IMG/VR virus record: IMGVR_UViG_3300021197_000245
Coordinates: 1-64,000 of that record
Origin: a virus
DNA length: 64,000 nucleotides
Reading direction: 5' to 3' (one strand)
Shown here: positions 32,431 through 42,067 of the stretch, piece by piece
Numbering within the stretch: position 1 is the stretch's first letter
Layout: each line of letters begins with the position of its first letter
Position numbers and translations under genes: made by a program
The notes under the pieces: model-generated
The model's input: the letters and a program-made list of their open reading frames with translations, nothing else
Databases searched by the model: none
What the model was told of the DNA's origin: nothing

Positions 32431-32759
32431 TGCCTAACAAATATGTAAACGCAAAAAAAGATTTATCCAGCACTAGTGTAACAACACTATACACAGCACC
32501 TGCTTTGACCACTGGAATAGTTAAATCTATACTTGTATCCGAAGATTCTGGTAATGCAGATACAATAACTATCACTATAACAGATGCAGAGTCATCTCCT
32601 GCTACATTCAGCCTGTTTAAAACAAAATCTATAAGTGCAAATGGCACTACAGAGCTACTTACTGCACCTCTGGTTGTAGAGACTGGAGAAATACTTAAAG
32701 TAACGGCTGCTACAGCTAATAGACTGCATGTAGTGGCTAGCATATTAGAGGTGTCATAA
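32430..32759 (+). CDS. Small beta-rich tail protein, 109 aa
   Basis: A 109-residue beta-rich protein starting in a TAATG junction (KYVNAKKDLSSTSVTTLYTA, later ETGEILKVTAATAN). The pattern recalls small virion proteins that bind fibres or capsids in marine phages. The role is unproven. Confidence 0.65.
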   Translation: MPNKYVNAKKDLSSTSVTTLYTAPALTTGIVKSILVSEDSGNADTITITITDAESSPATFSLFKTKSISANGTTELLTAPLVVETGEILKVTAATANRLHVVASILEVS

Positions 32760-33238
32760 TGCAAACTGTAGACAGTAATGAGAAATTATTAGACATGTCT
32801 AGCATAATGACTATGGCATCGGATCAGCTGGGGTTTATGTATAATGGTAGCTCGTTAAATATAGAAACAATATTGGCTACTTTAGCAAAAGAAACAAGTA
32901 TGCCTGATACCGACGTTGTACAGATAGGAAATACTGTGTTTATTGGTCATACTGGCAAAGGGGACAAGAAATCTAAAATGCACGGGAGACCCCTTAATGT
33001 AGACACGAGTAGAAACTTTATACGCAATATGTTAAAATATGGAGGTTACTTACAAGATAAAGATATAACGCATTATTCTACTTATTTTAAAGGTGAAACG
33101 TTAGTCCCTGCTATAAAAATTATACAAAAACGTTTAATGAGTGTAGATACCAACATGTATTTAGGTCAGCCTGAAGATGACGATGGATATCTTGTTTATG
33201 TAAAATTTGGTGACGACCCTTTAAACGAGATGTTTTAA
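32759..33238 (+). CDS. Hypothetical virion-module protein, 159 aa
   Basis: A 159-residue mixed alpha/beta protein with QIGNTVFIGHTGKGDKKSKM and a later YGGYLQDKDITHYSTYF segment. It lies directly before the giant ejection genes. The fold might be acyltransferase-like as in some phage internal proteins, but I cannot support a function. Confidence 0.65.
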   Translation: MQTVDSNEKLLDMSSIMTMASDQLGFMYNGSSLNIETILATLAKETSMPDTDVVQIGNTVFIGHTGKGDKKSKMHGRPLNVDTSRNFIRNMLKYGGYLQDKDITHYSTYFKGETLVPAIKIIQKRLMSVDTNMYLGQPEDDDGYLVYVKFGDDPLNEMF

Positions 33239-33239
33239 T

Positions 33240-36200
33240 ATGGCTCCTATACTCGATCCTATAAAAAAGATTATTAAGAAACCAATCAAATGGATTGGCG
33301 ATAGAATTGAAGATGTCGGTGACTGGGTTGTCGATGAAATAATTGATCCTGTTGTAGAGACAGTCGAAGGCACTATAGATGCTTTATTAGATGACCCATT
33401 AAAAACTATAGCAACGATTGCACTAGTAGCCACAGGAAATGCGTGGGCTTTGCCTCTTTTAGAGGGTGCTGATGTTGCTGTAAATGGTGGTGATATTGGT
33501 GATATCCTTGAGGCGACTGCTAAAGCCTATGTTGCACAACAAGTAGGGGCAGCCGCAGGTAATTACGCAGGTAAAGCTGCTACGGCTAATATTACTTCGG
33601 CGGCACAGGCAAAAATAGTAGGTTCTATTGTTGCACAAGGTACAGCTAGTGCTACATCTGCTGTTATTTATGGACAAGATCCTGTTGAAGCATTTTTAAA
33701 AGGTGGAGTACAAGCTGGGGTATCTGCTAGTTTAGGTCAGCTATCAGAAAATACAGATTATCAAAAACTACCACAAGCAGCAAAAAATGTAATAGAGACG
33801 TCTATAACGGCTACATTATCAGGACAAGATGTAACTCCTGCAATGATAGCTGGCGCAGTAACTAAAGCTTATGTAACTGCCGAAACAGTAGGATCATACT
33901 TAAATGAGACTGAGTATGATGAGTTTGGAGATGTATTACCTAAAGATTTTAATGATGCACAAGTTGCAGCAATTACAAATGGTATACTAAACACAGCAAA
34001 TGCGGCTTTTGCAGGTGGAGATGTACCGAAAGCTATAATGGACTCTGTAATGAAGTATGGAGCTTCAGAACTTAACAAGACTATAGATAAGACCGTTAAA
34101 AACACTATAGATAAAGTGACAGGAAACTATGAAGCTACCGCAGATAAAGCACAAGAAGTTGACGATGCGTTAGATGATTACGAAGCTGCTGCTGCTAATT
34201 ATAATTCTATAGCAGATGAGATGAAGCCTAGGTTTGATGAACGTGCTAGATTAAAAGGTAATGTTGATGATTTAAAAATTAAATTGCAAAACCAAGATCC
34301 TGGCTCAAATGTAGATACAGAAAATAGAAACAAATATCAGGCTATTTTAAATGATTATAATGCAGCTGTAAAAACATATAATTCGTATACTACACAGTTA
34401 GATAAAGACTATAACGATAATTTTAAACCTTTATTAGATAAATATAAAGCTGAAGCAGACACAGCCTATGGTTCTCTTGATAATTTGACTAAGGAGTATA
34501 ACGTACTAAAAGAAGAGTTAATATCTAGCGGAGATCAGCTAGATGATGTGCTTAAACCCGTACAAAATGCAACAGATAAAGCATTTGTATTGGCTATGAT
34601 AGGCGAAGACTTTAATGCAGAAGAGTATGCAGCATTAAACGGTTTGGACGATGGTGGTGAAACAGGTGAAGAGATAGATCCATATTATCACTGGCTTACA
34701 ACAGGTAAAGATGAAGGTTTACCTGTAAATACTGAACAATATAACGAATTTTACTCGCAAAAAAGAAGTGATTTATTAAATGAAGCTTTAGGCAAAGCAG
34801 GGTTAAATTTAAGTAACTTAACCAAAGAGCAACAAAAAACTATAATTGATAACTTTGACGCTAATTATGATGATTTACAGTCATTAAATTTAGTAGACAC
34901 GGATAATCTTGGGTTGGATATAGGGTCTGATTGGTTAAAAGATATTATAATTAACAACGACACATTGTCCGCAGAAGAAAAAACAGAATATCTTAAAGGT
35001 GTGGATAGTATTAAGGCAGACACTACACAAACAAACGAAGAAAAATTTAAACAAATACAAGAGATAACGTCTTTACCAAATGTAAAAGTAGATTCAGGCG
35101 AAGTAGTTGCAAAAGCAGAGGGCGTAACTGACGAAGATATAGCTAGTAATAAAGCACGGATTCACGTTGGTAAAAATGGGCTAGTAAATTGGGACGATAT
35201 TAGTGGGTTAAGCTATGGAAAGTGGGATTCTACTCGTAATATTTTAACAAGAGAAGTGCCTCATCCCACACAACCTGGAGCAACTACTTTAATAAACTCG
35301 GCAACAGGAGAGTATTTAGACCTAAATCCAGATGGTTCTCCGTCAATGCGTATAACTATATACCCTAGCTTAACTCTTGAGGAATTAAGAGGAGAAGATC
35401 CAGCTACTTGGGCTAAACACGTAAATAGTCTTGATTCTAAAGGTGGGTCAGTATTAAACGAGGTAATTAGTGCTGTAAAAGGTGACATGGTTGACCACTA
35501 TGAGTTAGTAAAAAATATATACAAATATGTCGCTGAGACAGATACAGGTAAAGACATAGTTAATAGTGATGCTTTTAAGAATTTAAGTGGTATTGCTGCA
35601 GAAGCAGGCGGAGAGCTATTACAAGCAACAAATACGTTAGTGCTATTAGCAGGAGTAAACCCTGCATCCACTCCTCTTGGTAAATCTGCTAGAGAAATGA
35701 TAGCTCTTGGCGGAGATATGAAGACTGATGAGTGGAAAGCAGCAAAGAAATCTATAGATGACAGAATAGAAGGTGCTACAGGATTTATAGACACAACAAA
35801 AGCCATATTTGGCTCTTTAGCCGACAGTCCTACAGTTTTCTTATCTGAGTTTATAGGTAAAGAAATATTACAAGAAATACCTATATTAGTCGTTAGTGGT
35901 GGAGTAGGAAACGTCGCTAAAAATTTAGCATTAGAAGCAGGTGAAGCATATGCTAAGAAGTTAGCAACAAAAGTTGGTTATAGCACAGCTTTAACTCTTG
36001 ACGCTGTAGAAGCTTTTGGAGGTACAGCAAACGGAGCCTTTGATGATGCGTATGCAACAGGTTTAAAAGCAGGTATGTCAGAAGAAGAAGCTTCTGCTTT
36101 TGCTAAAGACGTTGCTATAAGAGCAGGCACAACCGCAGTTATGGCTAATTTTACTTTAAACAAAATTGGTGGTGCCGAGTTTGAAAAAGCTATGTTTGGC

Positions 36201-38453
36201 AACAAAAAAGGTGGGTCCGTAGCAGAGGCATTTAATGCTTTTGGTAAAAATGTAGTTAAAGAGTCTGGCACAGAGGGTATTGAAGAGTTTGCTGGGCAAG
36301 GTATGGTAGAATTATCTGTATACGGTCTAGATCCTGACAGAGATATAGCTGGTAATCTTACTACTAACACTATACTTGGCGTGTTAGCAGGTGGTGGTAC
36401 ATCATCTACGTTATTAGCAGGTAAAGGTGCATTTAATCAAACAGGTAATTTTGTATCTAATGTAGTATCAAACACTAATTATGAAGTTGATAAAGTACTA
36501 AAAGGTTATGATGGCACACCTGAAGGTCTAACAGCCGCAGAAACACAGTTAAACAACTTAGGACTAGCTAACAATAATATAGTAAAAACTAACTTACTTA
36601 ACATAATGAGCCCGAGTGACTACACAAGTAGTGGTGATGTAATAGATGCGTTTAAAAACGTAGAGGGGGTATATACACCTAAAAAAGGAGAGCAAGATCA
36701 GTTTGTAGGTAAAACGTCTGATACAGACTTTGCATCTGAGTTTGAGACATATATTGATGCAGGCGTTGTAGATAAACAAGAAATATTAGACTTAGCTACA
36801 GCAGAGGGTATAACACTTACAGATGAGCAGATAGCAGAGTTAACAGGTCAAAAACCTGAAGCAGAGTTTATAGCAGAACAGCAGAAGATATTTGATCCTC
36901 AAGCTGTAACAAAAGAAGAAGCTAAAAAATATCTTACAGATCAAGGATATGATCCTACAGATGCCGAAGTTAATCAGTTTGTAAAACAAATTGAAGAGTC
37001 AAAACAACAAGAAGCCATACAACAATACGCACAAGAACGTCTTACCACAAGAGATGAAGCTGTTGCGTATTTACAATCTTTAGGATTTGATACTAATCAA
37101 CTACCCGCTGAATTTATAGATAGTTTTGTAAAACAAGGTCTACAGACTGACACAGAAAAAGAAATAGCTGAAGCTGCTGATCCGTTCTTTGTAGATAGAG
37201 AAGAAGTTTTAGCACAGTTTAGAGCTGCTGGACTGCCTGATGTACGACCAGAAGACGTAGATAAGCTAGTAGGGCAATATAATGAGTCCGAGCTAGAAGG
37301 CAAAATAAACAGAGCCCTGCGTGGTGCACAATACAACGTGCTTAAATATAACATAGGTGCTCCGTCTACAGAAGATACACCTGCTACGGGTATATTTAAA
37401 CAATTAGAAGAGTTAAAAGCTGCTGGTGCTACGCAAGATGAAGCTATAAAAGCACTTAGTGACCAACTTAATATCAGTGTTGAAGAGCTTACTAATCAGA
37501 TAAGCACTGTAGAGGCTGGACTGCAAGAGCAAATATTTGATGTAGGCGATCAAGTATCTGATGTACAAGATCAACTTACTAAGACAGAAGCATCGCTAAC
37601 ACAGCAAATACAACAACTTGTGGATGCAGGTGCAACTCAAGATGAAGCTATACAGTCTCTTAGTGACAAGCTCGGTGTTAGTGTAACAGATCTAACTAGC
37701 CAAATAACAGGTATAGAAACTAAGCTAGGTCAAAAAATAACTGATGTAGAATCAGACTTACTTGAACAAATTACTGGTGTAAAGACTGACATTACAGAAC
37801 AAATAGCTGATGTAGAAACTGGTATCACAGATGAGATTACGCAGATAGGTGATATAATTGGTAAACCTGCAGGTGAGGTAACTGATGTAGATATTGATTT
37901 TATTACTGATCTGATAGCTCAACAAGAGGCATTAGCTGATCCGTCTACATTCGAGCTTACCACTGACATGCTTCAGTATGATGTTACAGGTGATGGTAAA
38001 GTAGATGCCGCTGACCAAACTTTACTGCAAAACGCTATGCAAGGACAGGATGTACAGTTTGCACAAGATTCTAAGTTTGCTCCTACAGGTATATTTGGCA
38101 CAATAGCTGATACAAAAGCTGACGTTACTCAAAACTTTACACAACAAGTAGCAGATGCACAGTCACAAATAGAAACAATGCTTACACAACAAGCAGAAGA
38201 TGAGAAACAAAGACTTGCTCTGCAGGCTCAAAGACAACAAAGACAACAGAATGTACAGCAGTTGTATGGTGCTCTGCAACCACAGGCAGTTGAGGTAAAA
38301 CAATCTCCTCTTGCTCAAATAGGCACACCCTACGATTTTCAAAGCATATTTAGAGATCCAGGACAACAATCATTTTACAGAACACCCTACAGAAAAGGTG
38401 GACAAGTTACAGAAATTAATGATAGATTATTAAAACTTATAGGAGATAGCTAA
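33240..38453 (+). CDS. Giant internal virion (ejection) protein, 1737 aa
   Basis: A 1737-residue protein: an amphipathic, Trp-containing N-terminus (KKIIKKPIKWIGDRIEDVG), an Ala/Gly-rich region (~90-260) and long coiled coils (~280-440). A ~850-1090 segment has GTEGIEEFAGQGMVE, which is echoed in the 2391-aa protein. Two ~90-residue coiled repeats share AGATQDEAI (~1400 and ~1465). A dockerin/EF-hand-like VTGDGKVDAADQTLL lies at ~1581, and a Gln-rich C-terminus follows. The design fits a protein packaged in the head and ejected to span the envelope. Precise family unrecognised. Confidence 0.75.
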   Translation: MAPILDPIKKIIKKPIKWIGDRIEDVGDWVVDEIIDPVVETVEGTIDALLDDPLKTIATIALVATGNAWALPLLEGADVAVNGGDIGDILEATAKAYVAQQVGAAAGNYAGKAATANITSAAQAKIVGSIVAQGTASATSAVIYGQDPVEAFLKGGVQAGVSASLGQLSENTDYQKLPQAAKNVIETSITATLSGQDVTPAMIAGAVTKAYVTAETVGSYLNETEYDEFGDVLPKDFNDAQVAAITNGILNTANAAFAGGDVPKAIMDSVMKYGASELNKTIDKTVKNTIDKVTGNYEATADKAQEVDDALDDYEAAAANYNSIADEMKPRFDERARLKGNVDDLKIKLQNQDPGSNVDTENRNKYQAILNDYNAAVKTYNSYTTQLDKDYNDNFKPLLDKYKAEADTAYGSLDNLTKEYNVLKEELISSGDQLDDVLKPVQNATDKAFVLAMIGEDFNAEEYAALNGLDDGGETGEEIDPYYHWLTTGKDEGLPVNTEQYNEFYSQKRSDLLNEALGKAGLNLSNLTKEQQKTIIDNFDANYDDLQSLNLVDTDNLGLDIGSDWLKDIIINNDTLSAEEKTEYLKGVDSIKADTTQTNEEKFKQIQEITSLPNVKVDSGEVVAKAEGVTDEDIASNKARIHVGKNGLVNWDDISGLSYGKWDSTRNILTREVPHPTQPGATTLINSATGEYLDLNPDGSPSMRITIYPSLTLEELRGEDPATWAKHVNSLDSKGGSVLNEVISAVKGDMVDHYELVKNIYKYVAETDTGKDIVNSDAFKNLSGIAAEAGGELLQATNTLVLLAGVNPASTPLGKSAREMIALGGDMKTDEWKAAKKSIDDRIEGATGFIDTTKAIFGSLADSPTVFLSEFIGKEILQEIPILVVSGGVGNVAKNLALEAGEAYAKKLATKVGYSTALTLDAVEAFGGTANGAFDDAYATGLKAGMSEEEASAFAKDVAIRAGTTAVMANFTLNKIGGAEFEKAMFGNKKGGSVAEAFNAFGKNVVKESGTEGIEEFAGQGMVELSVYGLDPDRDIAGNLTTNTILGVLAGGGTSSTLLAGKGAFNQTGNFVSNVVSNTNYEVDKVLKGYDGTPEGLTAAETQLNNLGLANNNIVKTNLLNIMSPSDYTSSGDVIDAFKNVEGVYTPKKGEQDQFVGKTSDTDFASEFETYIDAGVVDKQEILDLATAEGITLTDEQIAELTGQKPEAEFIAEQQKIFDPQAVTKEEAKKYLTDQGYDPTDAEVNQFVKQIEESKQQEAIQQYAQERLTTRDEAVAYLQSLGFDTNQLPAEFIDSFVKQGLQTDTEKEIAEAADPFFVDREEVLAQFRAAGLPDVRPEDVDKLVGQYNESELEGKINRALRGAQYNVLKYNIGAPSTEDTPATGIFKQLEELKAAGATQDEAIKALSDQLNISVEELTNQISTVEAGLQEQIFDVGDQVSDVQDQLTKTEASLTQQIQQLVDAGATQDEAIQSLSDKLGVSVTDLTSQITGIETKLGQKITDVESDLLEQITGVKTDITEQIADVETGITDEITQIGDIIGKPAGEVTDVDIDFITDLIAQQEALADPSTFELTTDMLQYDVTGDGKVDAADQTLLQNAMQGQDVQFAQDSKFAPTGIFGTIADTKADVTQNFTQQVADAQSQIETMLTQQAEDEKQRLALQAQRQQRQQNVQQLYGALQPQAVEVKQSPLAQIGTPYDFQSIFRDPGQQSFYRTPYRKGGQVTEINDRLLKLIGDS

Positions 38454-39211
38454 TGGCTGACTTTTGGGATACAATACTAGGTGCTGGTGACACTGCGTAC
38501 AACTACTTAACCAACACTGGTGATAGTGGTTTTCTTGATGATGTAACAGACATATTTCAAACAGATGATGGTAGTATAGATTTTAGAAGCGTGGCAGGTG
38601 GAGTTGGTGGTTTAGCTAGTTTGTTAGGCTCTGCAGGTGTTATTAGTGGTAATAGTTCTTTAGGTAAATTTTTAGGTGTGGGTGGTCCACAAATGACTGG
38701 ATACCAAGGTAAGATACCTACATACACAGCCTCACGACAACAAGTTCCTGGGTCATTTGATCCTAATCGTAGACCTGGAAGTAGTGGACAACGATATTTT
38801 ACAGACGTAGATTATGGTGGCGGGGATACAAGTGGTGCAGCAGCTGCGTTACAAACAGCTAATTTAGCTAACCCTGCAAGGCAGACAATGTCTGTTCCTA
38901 CTCCTGCACCTCAAAATTTAGCTATGGGTGGCATTGCGGGTATGGCACCTCCTAGATATCTTAGAAGTGCTACAGATGGTATGGCAGACAAGATACCTGC
39001 AAGCATAGATGGAAAAGACCCAGCAGCATTAAGTGGTGGTGAGTTTGTCGTACCTGCAGATGTAGTCAGTGGTATGGGTAATGGTAACTCCGACGCAGGG
39101 GCAAAGAATTTATATGCAATGATGGATAGGGTAAGACAAGCTAGGACAGGTACAACAAAACAAGCCCCTGCTATAGACCCTGACAAAATGCTTCCAATGG
39201 GGAGGGCTTAA
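38453..39211 (+). CDS. Internal virion protein with GEFVVPADVV domain, 252 aa
   Basis: A 252-residue protein with a Gly/Ser-rich N-terminal two thirds and a conserved C-terminus: DGMADKIPASIDGKDPA, then GGEFVVPADVVSGMGNGN and MMDRVRQARTG. The last segment occurs, from memory, in ejection or membrane-penetrating proteins of many marine phages. A LAMGGIAGMAPP stretch at ~150 is hydrophobic. It is likely packaged with its neighbours. Confidence 0.7.
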   Translation: MADFWDTILGAGDTAYNYLTNTGDSGFLDDVTDIFQTDDGSIDFRSVAGGVGGLASLLGSAGVISGNSSLGKFLGVGGPQMTGYQGKIPTYTASRQQVPGSFDPNRRPGSSGQRYFTDVDYGGGDTSGAAAALQTANLANPARQTMSVPTPAPQNLAMGGIAGMAPPRYLRSATDGMADKIPASIDGKDPAALSGGEFVVPADVVSGMGNGNSDAGAKNLYAMMDRVRQARTGTTKQAPAIDPDKMLPMGRA

Positions 39212-39213
39212 TT

Positions 39214-40128
39214 ATGGCAGAAACACAAGTAGATACAACAGGTGCAGGTGCTTTAGCTACAACTAGTGCTGGAAGTACATTAGGTAAACAAACAGGTACA
39301 GAGTCAGCTCTTTCCAACTATGTTGGACCTTATGTTACAGAGATGCTTGGTCGAGGTCAGGCACTTGGAAGTATGCCATATCAGGCGTATCAAGGACCTC
39401 TTACAGCAGGACAAACCGATTTACAAAGCCAAGCTTTTAGTGGTTTAGCAGGATTAACACTACCTACAGAACAGATGGGAGCCTTCACACCAACGAGTTT
39501 TACAGATACTGGTACTGCTCAACAGTTTATGAATCCATATTTACAAGGTGCATTAGACCCGCAAATAGATGCGGCTAGAAGACAGGCAGAAATACAACGA
39601 GTTGCAGACGCAGGGAGGTTAACTAAAGCAGGTGCATTTGGTGGTTCAAGACAAGCTGTTATGGAGGCTGAAGGTAATCGTGGTTTGTTAGACAGAATAG
39701 CTAGTATTACAGGCACAGGATATGCGAATGCTTATGACAAAGCTATGCAACAGTTTAATACAGAACAGAACTTGCAAAAAGCTGCTCAAGACATGACTAA
39801 TCAGTATGGTCTGGGTACATTACTCAAACAAGCTGACTTAGGTTCATTACAGCGTGGTATTGAAGGTGAAGGCATTGCAGCTGATAGAGCACAGTTTGAA
39901 GAAGAAAGAGATTTCCCATACAAACAAGTACAATATATGCAGTCATTACTACAGGGTTTACCTCTTGCAGCACAATCGTACACATATCAACAACCTACAG
40001 GGATAAGTGAATTATCACAATCTATAGGTGGTGTTCAAAAGTTGTATGATTCAATATTTGGTGGTGATAAAAATACAGGCATTACAACAAATCAAATGGA
40101 CGCAATAGATACAGGTGATGTGGAGTAA
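39214..40128 (+). CDS. Internal virion protein, 304 aa
   Basis: A 304-residue, Gln/Ala/Gly-rich helical protein. The central KAGAFGGSRQAVMEAEGNRG segment is a recognisable feature of phage ejection proteins encoded beside large internal virion proteins. It has no transmembrane helix. It lies in an ordered run of four such genes (33240-42063), so co-ejection is plausible. Confidence 0.7.
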   Translation: MAETQVDTTGAGALATTSAGSTLGKQTGTESALSNYVGPYVTEMLGRGQALGSMPYQAYQGPLTAGQTDLQSQAFSGLAGLTLPTEQMGAFTPTSFTDTGTAQQFMNPYLQGALDPQIDAARRQAEIQRVADAGRLTKAGAFGGSRQAVMEAEGNRGLLDRIASITGTGYANAYDKAMQQFNTEQNLQKAAQDMTNQYGLGTLLKQADLGSLQRGIEGEGIAADRAQFEEERDFPYKQVQYMQSLLQGLPLAAQSYTYQQPTGISELSQSIGGVQKLYDSIFGGDKNTGITTNQMDAIDTGDVE

Positions 40129-40131
40129 AAA

Positions 40132-42063
40132 ATGATAGGTGCAAACTTAGGTTCAGACGTACAAGATAGAGTAGATGCTTATAGAGACAACCCTAAAGCA
40201 TTACAAGCAAGATATACGCAGAGTCAAGAGTTACTTGATTTACTTGCTATGCAAAAAATGAAGTCTGAAAAAGCCGCATACGCTCGTGATATGCAGTTAA
40301 AGATGGAGAATAAACCTACAACCATTGCACAACAATATGAAGCTGAGCTTACAGGTCAGACTAAAAATGACATGTTAAAAAATGTTGGTGGCGTGCTTAA
40401 AAATAAACAAGCAATGGCACAAAAAAATATAAACAAGGTAGCAGCTGGTGATCCTAGAGTTAGTGGTGTAGCAGCTAATCCTTTGCCTCCTGTGGTAAAA
40501 GCTGCAGGTGGTGGTATAATTGGTTTTGCTGCAGGAGATCAAGTACCAACTTCTTTAAGTAAACTTATAGAAGAAAAGAAAGCAGAGTTAGAAAAAAGTT
40601 ATAGGGCTGGAGATATAGATTATGCAGAATATTCAAAGGAATTAGAAAAATTAGACGCACCAGCAAAGATGGGACCTGACAGCATAGCTAGAGATGTTTT
40701 GGGTAAAGACGGTGTAATAAGTAGTTTAGTGGCAGATCAAGAATATGACGACCAGTTTATGGTCGGAGGAACAGATGCAGGTGAAAAAGTAAAGCTTACT
40801 CCTGGACCTTACACCACTGCTCTTACTAATAAACTACAAAGCACAAGCCCTATCGGTGAGTTAATGAAACGAAACATAAAAGACAGAGCTAGTGAAATGG
40901 GTGGTCCTGAAGTTGCTTTAAAAGGTTCTCCGCCTATCTCAGAAAAACCTCCCATGGACATAATGGCAGGTGGTACCGCACGTGAAGAAGAACCAGGAAT
41001 TGCTGGGTTAAATGTACCTCAAGTAAAGGGGGCAAAGATTGATCCAAATTTAGTTAAATTTGATCCTAATGACGTAAAATATACTGCTCCTGATCGTAGC
41101 AGTGCTATGAAAGATAAAGTAAAAACAGGTATAGAATCTTTAATAGATACAGATAGAGACGATTTAAGAAAGTATCTTGACGTATCTGATGAGCAAAAAG
41201 CAAAGATAGATAAATTTGCGGCGGATAGAGCAGGTATAACAGCTAATTTACTTGACCCTGAAAAACTTAGAAGAGACAGAATTTCTGCTGGTCTATTAGC
41301 TCCTGGTGGAGCTACACTTGGCGAATCTTTAGGAAATATAGGGCGAGGCATATTAGGTGCAGAAGCTGCACAAGCCAAAACCACAATATCTGAGTTTGAC
41401 GCTAATAAAGCTATATTCGATAAAGAATTAGCAAGAAGCCAAGGTATTAAGAAAGAAGCTGTGCTAGAAGAAGGAAAACGTGTATCTGCAGGTATTAAAG
41501 CAGGTACATTGTTCAGTAACCAACAAGATCAAAACCTTAGTGAAGATGCAAGAAATACATTAAAAGCTGACGTATCTAATGCTAGAAGTCAGGATGCTGC
41601 TGATTTACGTAAGATGACATATGGACTATCATTAGTTAAAGAAGAAAATAGAGTTAACATTGCAAATCAATTAGCTGCAAATACTGCAAGATCAAATGAG
41701 TTAAAAGCTGAGTTAAATAAAATAACTAAAGAATCTATGAATGTAAGTAAAATGCAAACTAGATTAAGTGATGTAAATAAACAAATATCAAAATCTGCTA
41801 TAGCAGCAACTGAGGCGTATAAGCGTGAATTAGAAATGGCACAGTTAACACTGCAAGCAGCTTCAAAAGATACAAACAGCCCAGAATATAAAGCAGCGGT
41901 GCAATCTATTAATGATATAAAAGGCAGGCAGAAGTCATTATATGAGTTATTAATTAGAGATCTTACAGCGCAAAGAAAAGATATACTTAGAAGATTAGGT
42001 AATACTGATGGAGGCGGAAGTAAAAATCTTTCCGCTGCAGATAAAATAGCTGGTGTAATATAA
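40132..42063 (+). CDS. Internal virion protein with coiled coil, 643 aa
   Basis: A 643-residue protein: helical N-terminus, a hydrophobic Gly-rich patch at ~123-137 (AAGGGIIGFAAGDQVP) that could insert in membranes, an acidic central linker (~240-330) and a long C-terminal coiled coil (~330-620) with a hydrophobic interruption at ~395-415 (AGLLAPGGATLGESLGNIG). It is probably an ejection protein. No enzymatic motif is seen. Confidence 0.7.
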   Translation: MIGANLGSDVQDRVDAYRDNPKALQARYTQSQELLDLLAMQKMKSEKAAYARDMQLKMENKPTTIAQQYEAELTGQTKNDMLKNVGGVLKNKQAMAQKNINKVAAGDPRVSGVAANPLPPVVKAAGGGIIGFAAGDQVPTSLSKLIEEKKAELEKSYRAGDIDYAEYSKELEKLDAPAKMGPDSIARDVLGKDGVISSLVADQEYDDQFMVGGTDAGEKVKLTPGPYTTALTNKLQSTSPIGELMKRNIKDRASEMGGPEVALKGSPPISEKPPMDIMAGGTAREEEPGIAGLNVPQVKGAKIDPNLVKFDPNDVKYTAPDRSSAMKDKVKTGIESLIDTDRDDLRKYLDVSDEQKAKIDKFAADRAGITANLLDPEKLRRDRISAGLLAPGGATLGESLGNIGRGILGAEAAQAKTTISEFDANKAIFDKELARSQGIKKEAVLEEGKRVSAGIKAGTLFSNQQDQNLSEDARNTLKADVSNARSQDAADLRKMTYGLSLVKEENRVNIANQLAANTARSNELKAELNKITKESMNVSKMQTRLSDVNKQISKSAIAATEAYKRELEMAQLTLQAASKDTNSPEYKAAVQSINDIKGRQKSLYELLIRDLTAQRKDILRRLGNTDGGGSKNLSAADKIAGVI

Positions 42064-42067
42064 CGTC

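Noticed and set aside
35978-36370. A 130-codon minus-strand frame inside the 1737-aa gene
   Set aside because: Shadow of the Ala/Gly-rich coding strand; low-complexity composition and no start signal.
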